From Methanobacterium sp. BRmetb2 (GTDB taxonomy: Archaea; Methanobacteriota; Methanobacteria; Methanobacteriales; Methanobacteriaceae): 64,000 nt of DNA. Below, one piece after another: positions 26,807 through 37,307 of this stretch. Both the position numbers and the translations under genes were made by a program. The notes below the pieces were generated by a model, which was not told the DNA's origin, did no database searches, and worked only from the letters and a program-made list of their open reading frames with translations. Location of the stretch: assembly GCA_003491285.1 (NCBI GenBank), contig CP022705.1, positions 62,001 through 126,000 of the forward strand, written 5' to 3'. How positions within the stretch are numbered: the stretch's first letter is position 1; every line of letters starts with the position of its first letter.

Positions 26807-27930
26807 TACTGCCAATCGGACCAATACACCCTGGTTTAAAAGAACCATTACGATTAAAACTTAAAACACAAGGAGAAAAAGTTTTAAGTGCAGAAATTGA
26901 TTACGGCTACGTTCATCGAGGTATTGAACGTATAATGAAGGGAAAAACCTGGCAAAAAGCCATATACTTATCAGAAAGAGTTTGTGGAATATGTTCATAT
27001 ATACACACCCAAACATTTGCTGAAACATTTGAATTGATTGCAGGAGAACAGGCTCCCCTAAGAGCACAATATCTTAGAGTACTTACCAATGAACTGGACA
27101 GGATTCAAAGCCACTTCATTGCTAATTCAACCTATTTCAAAGCATTAGAACATGAAACTCTTTTCATGTACATGCTGGCCCTGAGAGAACCTATAATGGA
27201 TGCCATAGAATTGCTTACTGGTAACCGGGTAAACATGGGTTGGAATGTAGTTGGTGGAGTAAGAATGGATGCTAAGGAAGTTCACCTAAACCAGATCAAA
27301 GAAATCATTACTGAGTTAGAATCTGGATATGATAAATACGTGGAAATGTTTGAACAGGGGCCACTAGTGGGACTTAGATCCCATGACGTAGGTAAAATGT
27401 CCCGTGAAGATTGCATTAAGGCCAGGGCAGTAGGTCCTATCGGAAGAGCTTCCGGAATCAGTCATGATTGGAGAATTGATCATCCCACTTATCACGACCA
27501 CCTTGATTTCCACACCGTATGGAGAAAGGAAGGAGATAACTTTGCCCGAACTATGAATCGTTTTGATGAAGTTTCAGAATCTATAAAACTAATTAAAGAA
27601 GTTATTGATAATATTCCCCCTGGTGAAATTAGAAAAAAAATCGATATTCCTGCGGGTTATGGTGAATGGAGAAATGAAGCTCCTCGAGGAGAAGTGACCT
27701 ATATGATTGAAACCAATGGAAATCTTATTAGAAACGTCTCTATAAGAACACCCAGCATAATGAATATTGATGCCTGTGCTAAGTATATGCTTAAAGATGT
27801 GGCTACTGTTGCAGATGCTGTTGCTACCTATGCCAGTGTTGATCCATGTATTGCATGTGCAGAAAGAGTGGTTATCCTGGATAAATCAGGCAAAAAAAGA
27901 AGTTTTGACGGAATTCACAATATTAAATAA
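26803..27930 (+). CDS. ehaO: Eha [NiFe]-hydrogenase large (catalytic) subunit
   Basis: Catalytic subunit of 375 residues that holds the NiFe centre. The N-terminal nickel-binding motif is RVCGICSYIHT and the C-terminal one is DPCIACAERV, both C-x-x-C pairs intact. The tail after the last cysteine is about 24 residues long, with no clear H/R protease site, so processing is uncertain. Eha takes electrons from H2 and passes them to ferredoxin at the cost of the ion gradient, topping up the methanogenesis cycle (the anaplerotic role established in Methanococcus). Confidence 0.95.
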   Translation: MILPIGPIHPGLKEPLRLKLKTQGEKVLSAEIDYGYVHRGIERIMKGKTWQKAIYLSERVCGICSYIHTQTFAETFELIAGEQAPLRAQYLRVLTNELDRIQSHFIANSTYFKALEHETLFMYMLALREPIMDAIELLTGNRVNMGWNVVGGVRMDAKEVHLNQIKEIITELESGYDKYVEMFEQGPLVGLRSHDVGKMSREDCIKARAVGPIGRASGISHDWRIDHPTYHDHLDFHTVWRKEGDNFARTMNRFDEVSESIKLIKEVIDNIPPGEIRKKIDIPAGYGEWRNEAPRGEVTYMIETNGNLIRNVSIRTPSIMNIDACAKYMLKDVATVADAVATYASVDPCIACAERVVILDKSGKKRSFDGIHNIK

Positions 27931-28001
27931 AATAAACCATGATAATCTAAACGGAATTAAATTAAACTTAATAATAAAATGAAATTGTAAGATGGTGTAT
28001 T

Positions 28002-29033
28002 ATGTCTTCAGTAATATGGTATTTATATGAATTTGCAAGAAAATCCTGGGCTGAAAAATTTGCAGGAGCAGCGACCGACCCTGAAATAGTGGAAACACCT
28101 GATAGATTCAGGGACTTTCCTCAAGTCTTTCCAGAGTATTGTATATCATGCGGTGCATGTACAGCAGCATGTCCTGCGCCTGCAGCAATCAAACTGGTTA
28201 GATCTGAGGATACTGCCGAAGAAGAAGGATCAGCATATCCCGTAATTAACACAAGAGGATGTATTAGATGTGGTTTCTGTGCAGAAGTCTGTCCCACTGA
28301 ACCTAAAGCCCTGACCTGCGGAGAGAATCATCTTATAAGAGAAGAATTTACAATTTTACCAGTGGCTAAAAGCTATATTATAGATGATTACCTGTGTATC
28401 CGGTGCAAAAAATGCCAAAAAACATGTCCAGTTGATTGTATTAGTGAAGTAGATAATAAAATGGAAATTGATCAGGCCAAGTGCATTTCCTGTGGAGAAT
28501 GTGAAAAAGTATGTCCTGTTAAAGGAGCTTTAAAAGACATTTCCATCACCAATATTGAGGAACAAAAAGAGATCATCAATTTAACGGTTAATACCTTAGA
28601 AGAACGTATTGAATCTGAAAGAGAAACAATAACCAAGTTGGCACCTGAAAAATTGTTCAAGATCGAAGTGCCGCTAGACGAAATACTGGAAAAATCACGA
28701 CAGATTATACCAGACGATGATCTGATCATGGAGACAATCGAAAAGATAACAGATAGATTGAAGATGAGAATCATAACCTGGGATGATGATAAATGTAAAC
28801 ATTGCCGGTTATGTGTTGATGAATGTCCCACTGGAGCCATTAAATATAATCGAGAAAAGGACGTTGTGGAGCGGGACACTAAAAAATGTATAAGATGCAG
28901 TACCTGTTACCAGACCTGTCCATTTGGTGTAGCTGGTTATTATGTGGCAAAATTCTTATTAGACACATCCGAAACCGGCGCAGAAGAAATTTTAATCACT
29001 TTAAAACCTGCACAACTACCCATCAGGGGTTGA
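28002..29033 (+). CDS. ehaP: Eha 6x[4Fe-4S] polyferredoxin
   Basis: Soluble polyferredoxin of 343 residues with six C-x2-C-x2-C-x3-C motifs: two near residues 47-100, two near 130-175 and two near 265-310. A helical, charged linker of about 80 residues without cysteines separates the last pair. Six clusters is the number known for EhaP and not for the Ehb polyferredoxin, which helps to identify the operon as eha. It should conduct electrons between EhaN/EhaO and the acceptor enzyme. Confidence 0.92.
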   Translation: MSSVIWYLYEFARKSWAEKFAGAATDPEIVETPDRFRDFPQVFPEYCISCGACTAACPAPAAIKLVRSEDTAEEEGSAYPVINTRGCIRCGFCAEVCPTEPKALTCGENHLIREEFTILPVAKSYIIDDYLCIRCKKCQKTCPVDCISEVDNKMEIDQAKCISCGECEKVCPVKGALKDISITNIEEQKEIINLTVNTLEERIESERETITKLAPEKLFKIEVPLDEILEKSRQIIPDDDLIMETIEKITDRLKMRIITWDDDKCKHCRLCVDECPTGAIKYNREKDVVERDTKKCIRCSTCYQTCPFGVAGYYVAKFLLDTSETGAEEILITLKPAQLPIRG

Positions 29034-29079
29034 TAAAATTACTGTTAAAAGCAAAAAGTTACATAAACCTTTAAGGGAC

Positions 29080-30387
29080 GTGGAAGTGGTCTATGAAATA
29101 GATCGCAGCAAATGTGAAATATGTAAAGACAGACCATGTCTTAAATCATGTCCAGTAGATGCTGTACACGAAATACCACCCAACAAAGACATTGAAATTG
29201 ATGATAAATGTTTTGGATGTGTTTTATGTCGTGAAGCCTGCCCTTATGATGCTATAAAAATGGAAACAACTTTAGCAGAACCAATAAGAGAAAATGTTCC
29301 TAACATTAATCCTAAACTGTGCCGGCGATGTGGAGCATGTGTAAACGCCTGCCGGACTGGTGCTATCCAACTAATATCCTCTGGTCATGAAGAAGCCCAC
29401 AGTGTCATTGACGAGGACAAATGTGTCCGTTGTGGATACTGTGCCAGGGTATGTCCCACTGAAGCCATTAAATATGGTGAAATATTGCCTCGATCAGTTG
29501 TTGGTGGAAAGGCTGTAGTAGTGGATCAAAAAGATTGTATTGGATGTATGACCTGCACCAGAGTTTGTCCATCTCGCGGAGCAATAAATATAGGAAAGGT
29601 AAGCAAATTACCCTACATTGATCCTTCTTACTGTGCCCGGTGCGAGGAATGTATGGATGTGTGTCCGTCTGCTGCCATAAAATACTCGTCACGGAAAAGA
29701 GCATACGAAAATTTCAGTAAACTAAAAACCATGGAAATTGTCTCTGAAATCCTGGAAAAGGATGCCAACAAACTTGCCAATGACGCAAAAAAAATTAATA
29801 ATATTCTAAATAAAATTGCCAGAGATATCAGTTTCAACCGTACGGAAGAAGAATTTGAAATTGATGTAACCAATAGAATAAAGGATGAATTAAAAACTTT
29901 TGTTGATCGGGAACTTGAAATTGATGATATTGGAGAAATTATTGAAAGAACTTCCCCTAAAAGAGAAATAGCAGTTCTGGAAGATGAATGTATTGGCTGT
30001 AGTAAATGTATAGGAGAATGTCCAGTAGAATGTATTGAACTGGAAATGCCATCTCCAGTACACATTGGTAACGAATGTGTATACTGCGGAAAATGCGTGG
30101 AAACCTGCCCAGTTGATGCCATATCTCTCAAGGAAGAATACTTCAAAACCAGTAATGGGAACATATTATTTATAAGAAAAAAACTCCATGAACCAAGAAT
30201 GGGTAGCGTGGCATATGACGCTGAAACCTGCCAATCATGCGGTATATGTGTAAATAAATGTCCAGTAAATGCTCTAACATTAGAAAACGATAAAATAATA
30301 GTCGATTCTAATAAATGTATTGTATGTGGAGAATGTGAATCAATATGTCCAGTTAATGCTATAAAAATAAAATTAAATGAAGATTAA
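29080..30387 (+). CDS. ehaQ: Eha 10x[4Fe-4S] polyferredoxin
   Basis: Soluble polyferredoxin with ten 4Fe-4S motifs: six in the N-terminal 200 residues, a cysteine-free helical linker of about 85 residues, then four more. The first motif is irregular (CEICKDRPCLKSCP). Ten clusters matches EhaQ. The start is doubtful. GTG at 29080 is the first standard start, but the frame is open back past the ehaP stop and encodes a plausible basic leader (TVKSKKLHKPLRD). A non-standard ATT at 29038, following GGGGTTGAT, could be the real start. Confidence 0.88.
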   Translation: MEVVYEIDRSKCEICKDRPCLKSCPVDAVHEIPPNKDIEIDDKCFGCVLCREACPYDAIKMETTLAEPIRENVPNINPKLCRRCGACVNACRTGAIQLISSGHEEAHSVIDEDKCVRCGYCARVCPTEAIKYGEILPRSVVGGKAVVVDQKDCIGCMTCTRVCPSRGAINIGKVSKLPYIDPSYCARCEECMDVCPSAAIKYSSRKRAYENFSKLKTMEIVSEILEKDANKLANDAKKINNILNKIARDISFNRTEEEFEIDVTNRIKDELKTFVDRELEIDDIGEIIERTSPKREIAVLEDECIGCSKCIGECPVECIELEMPSPVHIGNECVYCGKCVETCPVDAISLKEEYFKTSNGNILFIRKKLHEPRMGSVAYDAETCQSCGICVNKCPVNALTLENDKIIVDSNKCIVCGECESICPVNAIKIKLNED

Positions 30388-30592
30388 TGAGGATTTAATT
30401 GATAATATATTTCCTAAAACATTAAAAACAAGTTTCAGGGAATCTCAAGAATTATTTTAATTTTTACTGAAATTTAAATCCTCACAGTTAAAATTAAAAT
30501 GTTCATCTAAACTTAATTTATAATAAAATTCAGCCATTAACATTTAACATAAAAAAAGTTAGATATTAATTATTTTATGGAGTGGAAAAATA

Positions 30593-31618
30593 GTGGATAA
30601 AAGAGTTTTTATCACCGATTGTGAAGGTCCCATATCCGTAAATGATAATGCATTTGAACTTGCTGGAAAATTTATTGAAGACGGTGAAAAATTTTTCTCC
30701 ATAATAAGTAGATATGATGATATACTAGCAGATGAAATAAAAAAACCAGGTTATAATGCAGGGGATACCTTAAAACTGATTGTACCCTTCTTGAAAGCTT
30801 ATGGTTTGTCAAATAAGAAGATCATAGAATTTTCTAAAAATAATGTGCTTTTAATTCCCCATGCTAAGCAAACACTGAAATTCGTTTCAAAAATCATGCC
30901 TTCTTTTATTGTAAGCACCAGTTACAAACAGTATATTGAGGCACTTTGTGATCTAACTGAGTTTCCCTTTGAAAACACCTATTCCACCCACCTGGATCTG
31001 GACAGCTTTCCATTAAATTCAGAAGAAGAAAAAGCACTTAAAAATTTTAGGCAACGGATTATGAACAATCCTGGAACTGAAAATCTGGATGAAATATTCT
31101 GGAGGAAAATTCCTAAAATGGAAATAGGTGAAATAATCCCTAGCGTAAAAACAGTTGGTGGAGAAGGGAAAAAGAAGGCCGTTGAGGATATATTACTAAA
31201 AAATCAGTTAAATCCCTCCCAAGTTATGTATGTAGGCGATAGCATTACTGATGTGCAACCTCTGCAATTTGCCAGAGAGAACCATGGAATTGCAGTTTCA
31301 TTTAATGGTAATGAATTTGCATTAAGAGAAGCTGAAATTGCCGTGATATCCAACAATACTGTTATAACCTCGGTTATGGCCGATATATTTAACAGATTTG
31401 GAAGAAATTATTTAATTGAATTTATTAAAGCTTACAGTGAAAATCCTGAAAGAGCCCTTGAAAATTTTAGATTAAACCTGGAATTACTGGAAAAAATGGA
31501 AAAAGTAGATAAACCTTTAACTTCAATTATAACTGACGAAAACCGGGATGAATTAACTAAAAAAAGTATAAAATTTAGAAAGAAAGTTAGAGGCGAAGCA
31601 ATAGGAGGACTTGGATAA
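30593..31618 (+). CDS. ehaR: Eha operon HAD-family protein, subunit R
   Basis: Soluble protein of 341 residues with a HAD phosphatase fold: motif I is FITDCEGP, with Glu where most phosphatases have Asp at +2, and motif IV is YVGDSITDVQPL. It starts with GTG after a GGAGTGG site. It is the hydrophilic gene following the polyferredoxins and matches the position and, as I recall, the type of EhaR. What a HAD enzyme does for a hydrogenase is not known. Its last codons carry GGAGGA, which serves as ribosome binding site for ftr. Confidence 0.72.
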   Translation: MDKRVFITDCEGPISVNDNAFELAGKFIEDGEKFFSIISRYDDILADEIKKPGYNAGDTLKLIVPFLKAYGLSNKKIIEFSKNNVLLIPHAKQTLKFVSKIMPSFIVSTSYKQYIEALCDLTEFPFENTYSTHLDLDSFPLNSEEEKALKNFRQRIMNNPGTENLDEIFWRKIPKMEIGEIIPSVKTVGGEGKKKAVEDILLKNQLNPSQVMYVGDSITDVQPLQFARENHGIAVSFNGNEFALREAEIAVISNNTVITSVMADIFNRFGRNYLIEFIKAYSENPERALENFRLNLELLEKMEKVDKPLTSIITDENRDELTKKSIKFRKKVRGEAIGGLG

Positions 31619-31619
31619 T

Positions 31620-32495
<876 letters not shown>

Positions 32496-32556
32496 GAAAT
32501 TAAAAATTCCTTTACAAAGATTATAACAAATATTTATTAAAAATAGGGCAATTTAA

Positions 32557-33486
32557 ATGAAAAAATTTGATGTTGTAGGTTTTGGAGCGTTGAATGTGGA
32601 CAAACTTTTCAATGTGAACCATATAGCCTGTGAAGACGAGGAAAGTTATATTACTGATTCAACTGAATCCTGTGGCGGTTCTGCAGCAAATACCATTATT
32701 GGATTATCCAGATTAGGACTTAAAACTGGATTTATAGGAAAAATCAACACTGACTTGGAAGGTGAACTGCTCTATAATAATCTACAAAAAGAAGGTGTTG
32801 ATACTCATGGTATAATAATCAGCCCAGAAGGTAGGAGTGGTAAAGTTCTGGGATTTGTAGACCAAAAGGGAGAAAGGGCTTTATATGTGGATTCTGGAGT
32901 TAATGATCAGATCATTTTTAGTGAACTGGACCTGAAATATGTGGAAGATTCCAGACTAATACACCTCACATCATTTGTTGGAAAATCTATTGAGGCTCAA
33001 AAAGAATTAGTAAATGAAATTAGTACTAAAACTATGGTGAGCTTTGATCCAGGACGAATATACGTGGAGAAAGGTGTTGAAGGTATTGGCAATATTTTAG
33101 AGAGAACAAATATACTTCTCATAAATCAGGGCGAGTTAAAACATTTAATTGGTAAAAAATACAAATCATATCAACAGAGTGCCAAGTTTTTAATGGATTA
33201 TGGAATAGATCTGGTTATTGTTAAACTTGGTGAGACAGGATGTTACATCTGCCATAATGAAGAAGAATATTTAATTGAATCTTTTAAGGTTAAGTCTATT
33301 GATACCACCGGTGCAGGTGACGCATTTAATGCAGGATTCATATACAGTTATTTAACTGGAAAAAATATAGAAAAAGCAGGTATTACAGGAAATTATGTGG
33401 CATCACTTTGCATTAAAAGGTACGGTTCCACCAAAGGACTGCCTGGACAAAAAGAATTAAAGGAAATTAAAAAAGAATTAAATTAA
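32557..33486 (+). CDS. PfkB-family carbohydrate/nucleoside kinase
   Basis: Ribokinase-like kinase of 309 residues. It has the N-terminal glycine pair in CGGSAANTIIGLSRLGLK and the C-terminal signature DTTGAGDAFNAGFIYSY with the catalytic aspartate. It lies 61 bases after ftr on the same strand. The substrate is not evident; family members phosphorylate sugars, nucleosides or sugar-like cofactor precursors. Its place in a methanogenesis gene run makes a cofactor-related substrate conceivable, but this is inference. Confidence 0.88.
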   Translation: MKKFDVVGFGALNVDKLFNVNHIACEDEESYITDSTESCGGSAANTIIGLSRLGLKTGFIGKINTDLEGELLYNNLQKEGVDTHGIIISPEGRSGKVLGFVDQKGERALYVDSGVNDQIIFSELDLKYVEDSRLIHLTSFVGKSIEAQKELVNEISTKTMVSFDPGRIYVEKGVEGIGNILERTNILLINQGELKHLIGKKYKSYQQSAKFLMDYGIDLVIVKLGETGCYICHNEEEYLIESFKVKSIDTTGAGDAFNAGFIYSYLTGKNIEKAGITGNYVASLCIKRYGSTKGLPGQKELKEIKKELN

Positions 33487-33544
33487 TTGAAAGAATTTAA
33501 TATTATAATATGATAATTGAAGGAATTTGATATGATAATATGGT
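33485..33544. repeat. 30-base tandem repeat, two copies
   Basis: Copies at 33485-33514 and 33515-33544 match at 26 of 30 positions. They begin at the pfkB stop codon and fill most of the gap before the next gene. Looks like a simple duplication in non-coding DNA. Confidence 0.7.
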
Positions 33545-33588
33545 TATCAAACAAATAATTAATGAAGATTAAGGGATAAGGTGTAAGG

Positions 33589-34353
33589 ATGGATATAACA
33601 TTTAAAAAGGATTTAGATTCACTTAAAAAAGAGGTTGCTTTAAAATCTATTGATTTGAAGGAAAATATTAAAGATTTTGAACCAGAAATAGAAGAGTGCA
33701 GCGTTGAAAGGAAAGTCATGACCATATCTCCCGAGTGTGTAAGCTGCAACTTATGTGCCCAGGAGTGTCCAGTAGATGCTATATCTGATGCTAAATCAAC
33801 TAGACCTGCAAAAATTTTGGAAAATTGTGTTAACTGCGAAATTTGCGCCCAGACCTGCCCAGTAAAGTGTATTAATGTTATAAAAAGCACGGCCCATGTT
33901 AACGATGATGTAACTTATGAACTTAAAGAAGTTGAAGTACCACACCGCCTACTTAAAATGAAAGAAATTGAAGTTAACCCTGATAAATGTAACTCCTGCG
34001 GTACCTGTGTAAAATTCTGTCCTACCGGAGCCATAACCCAGGCTGAGGGTGAAACTGCGTCGATTGATAAAGAGTTATGTATCGGTTGTGGTGCCTGTGC
34101 CAATGTATGTGATGAATCTGCCATAGATCTTGAAAGGGAATTAGGGCCAGTTATCCCCACTAAAAAATTGGAAATTGACCAGGATGCTTGTGTGGAATGT
34201 CAAATGTGCGAGGAAAGCTGCCCGGTTGATGCTATCAAACTTGAAGATGGTGAAATTATTTTATCAGAAGATAAATGTATTTTATGCGAAATTTGTTCTA
34301 CAAAATGTCCGGTTAGTGCATTAAAACTTGAGAGGTTGCCCCATGAAAGTTAA
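33589..34353 (+). CDS. 6x[4Fe-4S] polyferredoxin
   Basis: Polyferredoxin of 254 residues with an N-terminal helical charged segment of about 45 residues, then six 4Fe-4S motifs in three pairs. The fourth is CIGCGACANVCDESA, with Asp in place of the usual Pro after the last Cys. It is not one of the canonical Eha subunits but lies downstream of the operon on the same strand, after ftr and the kinase. It may carry electrons between Eha and the formylmethanofuran dehydrogenase system. The 3' end overlaps the next gene by 11 bases. Confidence 0.88.
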   Translation: MDITFKKDLDSLKKEVALKSIDLKENIKDFEPEIEECSVERKVMTISPECVSCNLCAQECPVDAISDAKSTRPAKILENCVNCEICAQTCPVKCINVIKSTAHVNDDVTYELKEVEVPHRLLKMKEIEVNPDKCNSCGTCVKFCPTGAITQAEGETASIDKELCIGCGACANVCDESAIDLERELGPVIPTKKLEIDQDACVECQMCEESCPVDAIKLEDGEIILSEDKCILCEICSTKCPVSALKLERLPHES

Positions 34354-34978
34354 GGAAATAATGGATAAGGAATTTGTAACTGTAAGTATGGATCAGGATT
34401 TAACAGAGGCATCAATAAAGATGGAGGAACATAAAAAGTTTACAACTCCTGTTGTTGATGAAAAAAGGAGATTAATTGGATGGATAACATCACTTGATGT
34501 TACCCGTGGATTTAGAGAAGGTTTAAAGTCAGTGCAAGACATTATGCATACTACAGAGGATATTGTACACGTTCAGGAAAACGATCCAGCCCGTCTGGCT
34601 GTTCTAGAAACATCAAAACATAAAGTGGTCAGTATTCCTGTTTTAAATGAGGAAGGAGTAGTTGTAGGAGTAGTTAGAAGCTTTGACATTGTTGAAACTC
34701 TCTCAAAATTATATGAGATAAAAGTATACAAGATCTTCGAAGCAATGAATGAGGAACTTAAAGGGGTTAGCTGGGACGAACTGATGGAAGCATCAGCAAT
34801 CATGACCCGCAGAAGAACTGGTAAAAGAATTAAACCAGAGGAGTATGAAGAAAGGATCCGTAATTCCACATTTGGTGAAGCAATCTGGGCAACTGGAGGT
34901 CTTGAAAAATTCTTTGTTGGTTTAATTGCTATTGGAGAACTGGTAATTGCTAGGAAAGTAGCCCGGGCTCGTAAATAG
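34343..34978 (+). CDS. CBS-domain protein
   Basis: Protein of 211 residues with two CBS domains (about 1-60 and 65-120) that normally bind adenine nucleotides and sense energy state. A C-terminal part of about 90 residues (from EAMNEELKGVSWDELMEAS) is of unrecognised type with a basic stretch RRRTGKRIKPEEYEER. It begins inside the last codons of the polyferredoxin gene, so the two are probably coupled. An energy-sensing role for the redox cluster is a fair guess. Confidence 0.85.
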   Translation: MKVKEIMDKEFVTVSMDQDLTEASIKMEEHKKFTTPVVDEKRRLIGWITSLDVTRGFREGLKSVQDIMHTTEDIVHVQENDPARLAVLETSKHKVVSIPVLNEEGVVVGVVRSFDIVETLSKLYEIKVYKIFEAMNEELKGVSWDELMEASAIMTRRRTGKRIKPEEYEERIRNSTFGEAIWATGGLEKFFVGLIAIGELVIARKVARARK

Positions 34979-35027
34979 TGATTATTTTAAATTTTTAATA
35001 TTTTAATCAATAATAAAAAATATTAGT

Positions 35028-35099
<72 letters not shown>

Positions 35100-35154
35100 T
35101 TAATTCTTATTCTATCAACTATTAATTTTGATTAAATTAACACGACTCCGGTGT

Positions 35155-36540
35155 ATGCCCTTGATAAAAATATACAATACAATGAGTAAGAAAAAGGAAA
35201 AATTTATTCCCCTGAAACATAATCGGGTTAATATATTCGTATGCGGGCCAACAGTATATGATGATTCACATATTGGACACGCCCGTACTTATATAGCATT
35301 TGATGTCGTGGCCCGCTATCTTAAATACAGAGGATATAGTGTATTTTATCTTCAAAACATTACGGATATTGATGATAAAATTATTAAAAGAAGCCAGGAA
35401 TTGGGAGTAAATCCATTGGACCTTGCCCGGAAATATGAAAAATTATATCTCCAAGATATGAAGATGTTGGGTGTTGAAAATGTGAATTTATATGCCCGGG
35501 CAACTGAACACCTACCAGAAATAATCAGACAGATAACCACCCTGCTTAAAAAGGGTTTTGCATATGAAACATCTACTGGTGTTTATTTTGATGAAACTAA
35601 ATTTGAAGATTTTGGGAAACTTTCCAAGCGAAATATTGAAGATTTAAATTATCACCGCATCAGTCCAGACTCCACCAAGAGAAATCCAGGAGATTTTGCA
35701 CTGTGGAAAAAAAGAAAAGATTTGCCTCTGTGGAATTCACCATGGGGCACTGGAAGACCAGGATGGCATATTGAAGATACAGCTATCACAGAGGAATACT
35801 TCGGAAATAGGTATGACATACATGGCGGAGGATTAGATCTTATATTTCCCCATCACGAAGCAGAAATAGCCCAGATGGAAGCATCATCCGGAGAAAAACC
35901 AATGGTAAACTACTGGATGCACACCGGATTTTTAAATGTGGAAGGAGAAAAGATGTCCAAGTCCCTGGGCAATTTTATCACAATAAAAGAATTATTAAAA
36001 GACTACGAACCAGAAATATTCCGATTATTTGTAATATCTACCCACTATAGAAGTCCCATCGACTTTTCTCATAGATCACTGGAACAGGCCAGTAAAAATA
36101 TTAAAAAGATAAGAAAGTTCATCAAAAATATTGAGGAATTGCAGGATAATCTCCTTCCTGAGACCAATGAAAAAGACAGTTATTATATTGAAAAATTAGA
36201 ATCAACTAGGAATGAATTTATAAATGCCATGAACAATGATTTTAACACACCACTGGCATTATCAATTATCTTAAATTTGATAAGAGATGTTAATAGGGAT
36301 ATGAATACTCAAAAACTCTCAAAAAATGTGTTGATTAAAATTAAAGATTTGATTACGGAGTTAGGAGAGATATTAGGCTTTAAATTTCAAATGATTAAAA
36401 AAGGAGATGAGAAAACCAGTGAGTTACTGGAACTTATAACTAATATTCGGGAAAGATTACGCTCCAAAAAAGAATGGGAACTTTCTGATGAAATTAGATC
36501 CAAACTGGCTGAAATAGACATAATAATCGAGGATAAATAA
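35155..36540 (+). CDS. cysS: Cysteinyl-tRNA synthetase
   Basis: Class I aminoacyl-tRNA synthetase of 461 residues that charges tRNA-Cys with cysteine. It shows FVCGPTVYD with the first zinc cysteine, the HIGH motif in DDSHIGHARTY, GWHIEDTA, the zinc-site HHEAEIAQ, and KMSKSLGN. An in-frame TTG at 35128 exists, but GGTG at 35150-35153 close before ATG 35155 fixes the start. Some relatives (M. thermautotrophicus) lack this gene and make Cys-tRNA by SepRS/SepCysS, so its presence beside tRNA-Cys is informative about this lineage. Confidence 0.95.
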   Translation: MPLIKIYNTMSKKKEKFIPLKHNRVNIFVCGPTVYDDSHIGHARTYIAFDVVARYLKYRGYSVFYLQNITDIDDKIIKRSQELGVNPLDLARKYEKLYLQDMKMLGVENVNLYARATEHLPEIIRQITTLLKKGFAYETSTGVYFDETKFEDFGKLSKRNIEDLNYHRISPDSTKRNPGDFALWKKRKDLPLWNSPWGTGRPGWHIEDTAITEEYFGNRYDIHGGGLDLIFPHHEAEIAQMEASSGEKPMVNYWMHTGFLNVEGEKMSKSLGNFITIKELLKDYEPEIFRLFVISTHYRSPIDFSHRSLEQASKNIKKIRKFIKNIEELQDNLLPETNEKDSYYIEKLESTRNEFINAMNNDFNTPLALSIILNLIRDVNRDMNTQKLSKNVLIKIKDLITELGEILGFKFQMIKKGDEKTSELLELITNIRERLRSKKEWELSDEIRSKLAEIDIIIEDK

Positions 36541-36613
36541 ATTCTACCTATTTAAACCAGGAAAATTTACTCTGAAGAAATGTTAATACAAAAATAAATT
36601 TCCACAACGCAAA

Positions 36614-36622
36614 TTATATATA
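36614..36622 (+). promoter_or_regulatory. Promoter (TATA box)
   Basis: TTATATATA preceded by an A-rich segment, about 43 bases before the ATG of the flavin-binding protein at 36657, as expected for its own promoter. Confidence 0.45.
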
Positions 36623-36656
36623 TTCTGGAATTGTTATTATTAAAGTGGTGTTTTGT

Positions 36657-37055
36657 ATGGTAATGAATGAAGCGATGATGGACGCTATTGAAAAGGATAA
36701 ACTGATATTTTTGGCCACATCAAATGATGAAAATGTGCCTAATGTGGTCCCAATTGGATTTGCAAGACCAATGGATAATGAAACTGTATTGATTGTTGAT
36801 AATTACATGAATAAAACCCATAAAAACTTAGAAAAAAATCCAAAAGCATCTTTTGTACTGGGAGATATTAGGAAATGCCCTTACCAATTTAAGGGTAGCG
36901 TACAAATATTTGAATCCGGAAAATACTTTGAAGAAGCTGTAGACTGGGCACAAAGTGTTATGACCAAATTAAATCCTAAAGCAGCTATTGTATTTAAAGT
37001 AGAAGAAATATACAGTGTAGAACCCGGTCCAGAAGCAGGAACAAAGGTGGATTAA
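36657..37055 (+). CDS. Pyridoxamine 5'-phosphate oxidase-like FMN-binding protein
   Basis: Small split-barrel flavoprotein of 132 residues. Typical segments are LIFLATSNDENVPNVVPIGF at the N-terminus and NKTHKNLEKNPKASFVLGD in the middle, which bind FMN phosphate in this superfamily. GTG codons lie at 36645 and 36648; the GGTG there is better read as the ribosome binding site for ATG 36657. Substrate unknown; such proteins in methanogens may use FMN or F420. Confidence 0.8.
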   Translation: MVMNEAMMDAIEKDKLIFLATSNDENVPNVVPIGFARPMDNETVLIVDNYMNKTHKNLEKNPKASFVLGDIRKCPYQFKGSVQIFESGKYFEEAVDWAQSVMTKLNPKAAIVFKVEEIYSVEPGPEAGTKVD

Positions 37056-37239
37056 TTAAGTTCTAATCAGAAGATCCTCAAAATCTTGAATATTAATTAT
37101 TAATTAATTATTTTATTTTGTATGTTAATTTTACTTAAAAGAAGTTTTTAACTTTAAAAAAAGCGTTTTTCTAATTTTACTATCATTCAGTTTCAAAACT
37201 GATGAATCTGATGGAATATTTTAATTAACACTAATTCCA

Positions 37240-37248
37240 ATATAAATT
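37240..37248 (+). promoter_or_regulatory. Probable asnB promoter (TATA box)
   Basis: ATATAAATT-type box about 65 bases before the asnB ATG. The rest of the 252-base gap (37056-37307) is AT-rich with no recognisable gene. Confidence 0.35.
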
Positions 37249-37307
37249 TAAACCAGAATGAGACATAAGAAGAAAATAATCTTGATTGATTAAAGGAATA
37301 ATTAAAA

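Noticed and set aside
29628..30164. 178-codon open frame on the minus strand
   Set aside because: Antisense to the ehaQ polyferredoxin; the serine- and histidine-rich sequence is the mirror of its cysteine and acidic codons.
20249..30387. Assignment of the hydrogenase operon as Ehb
   Set aside because: The polyferredoxins have six and ten 4Fe-4S motifs, and the order of 18 genes with small and large subunits at places 14 and 15 matches Eha. Ehb has a 14-cluster polyferredoxin and a different order.
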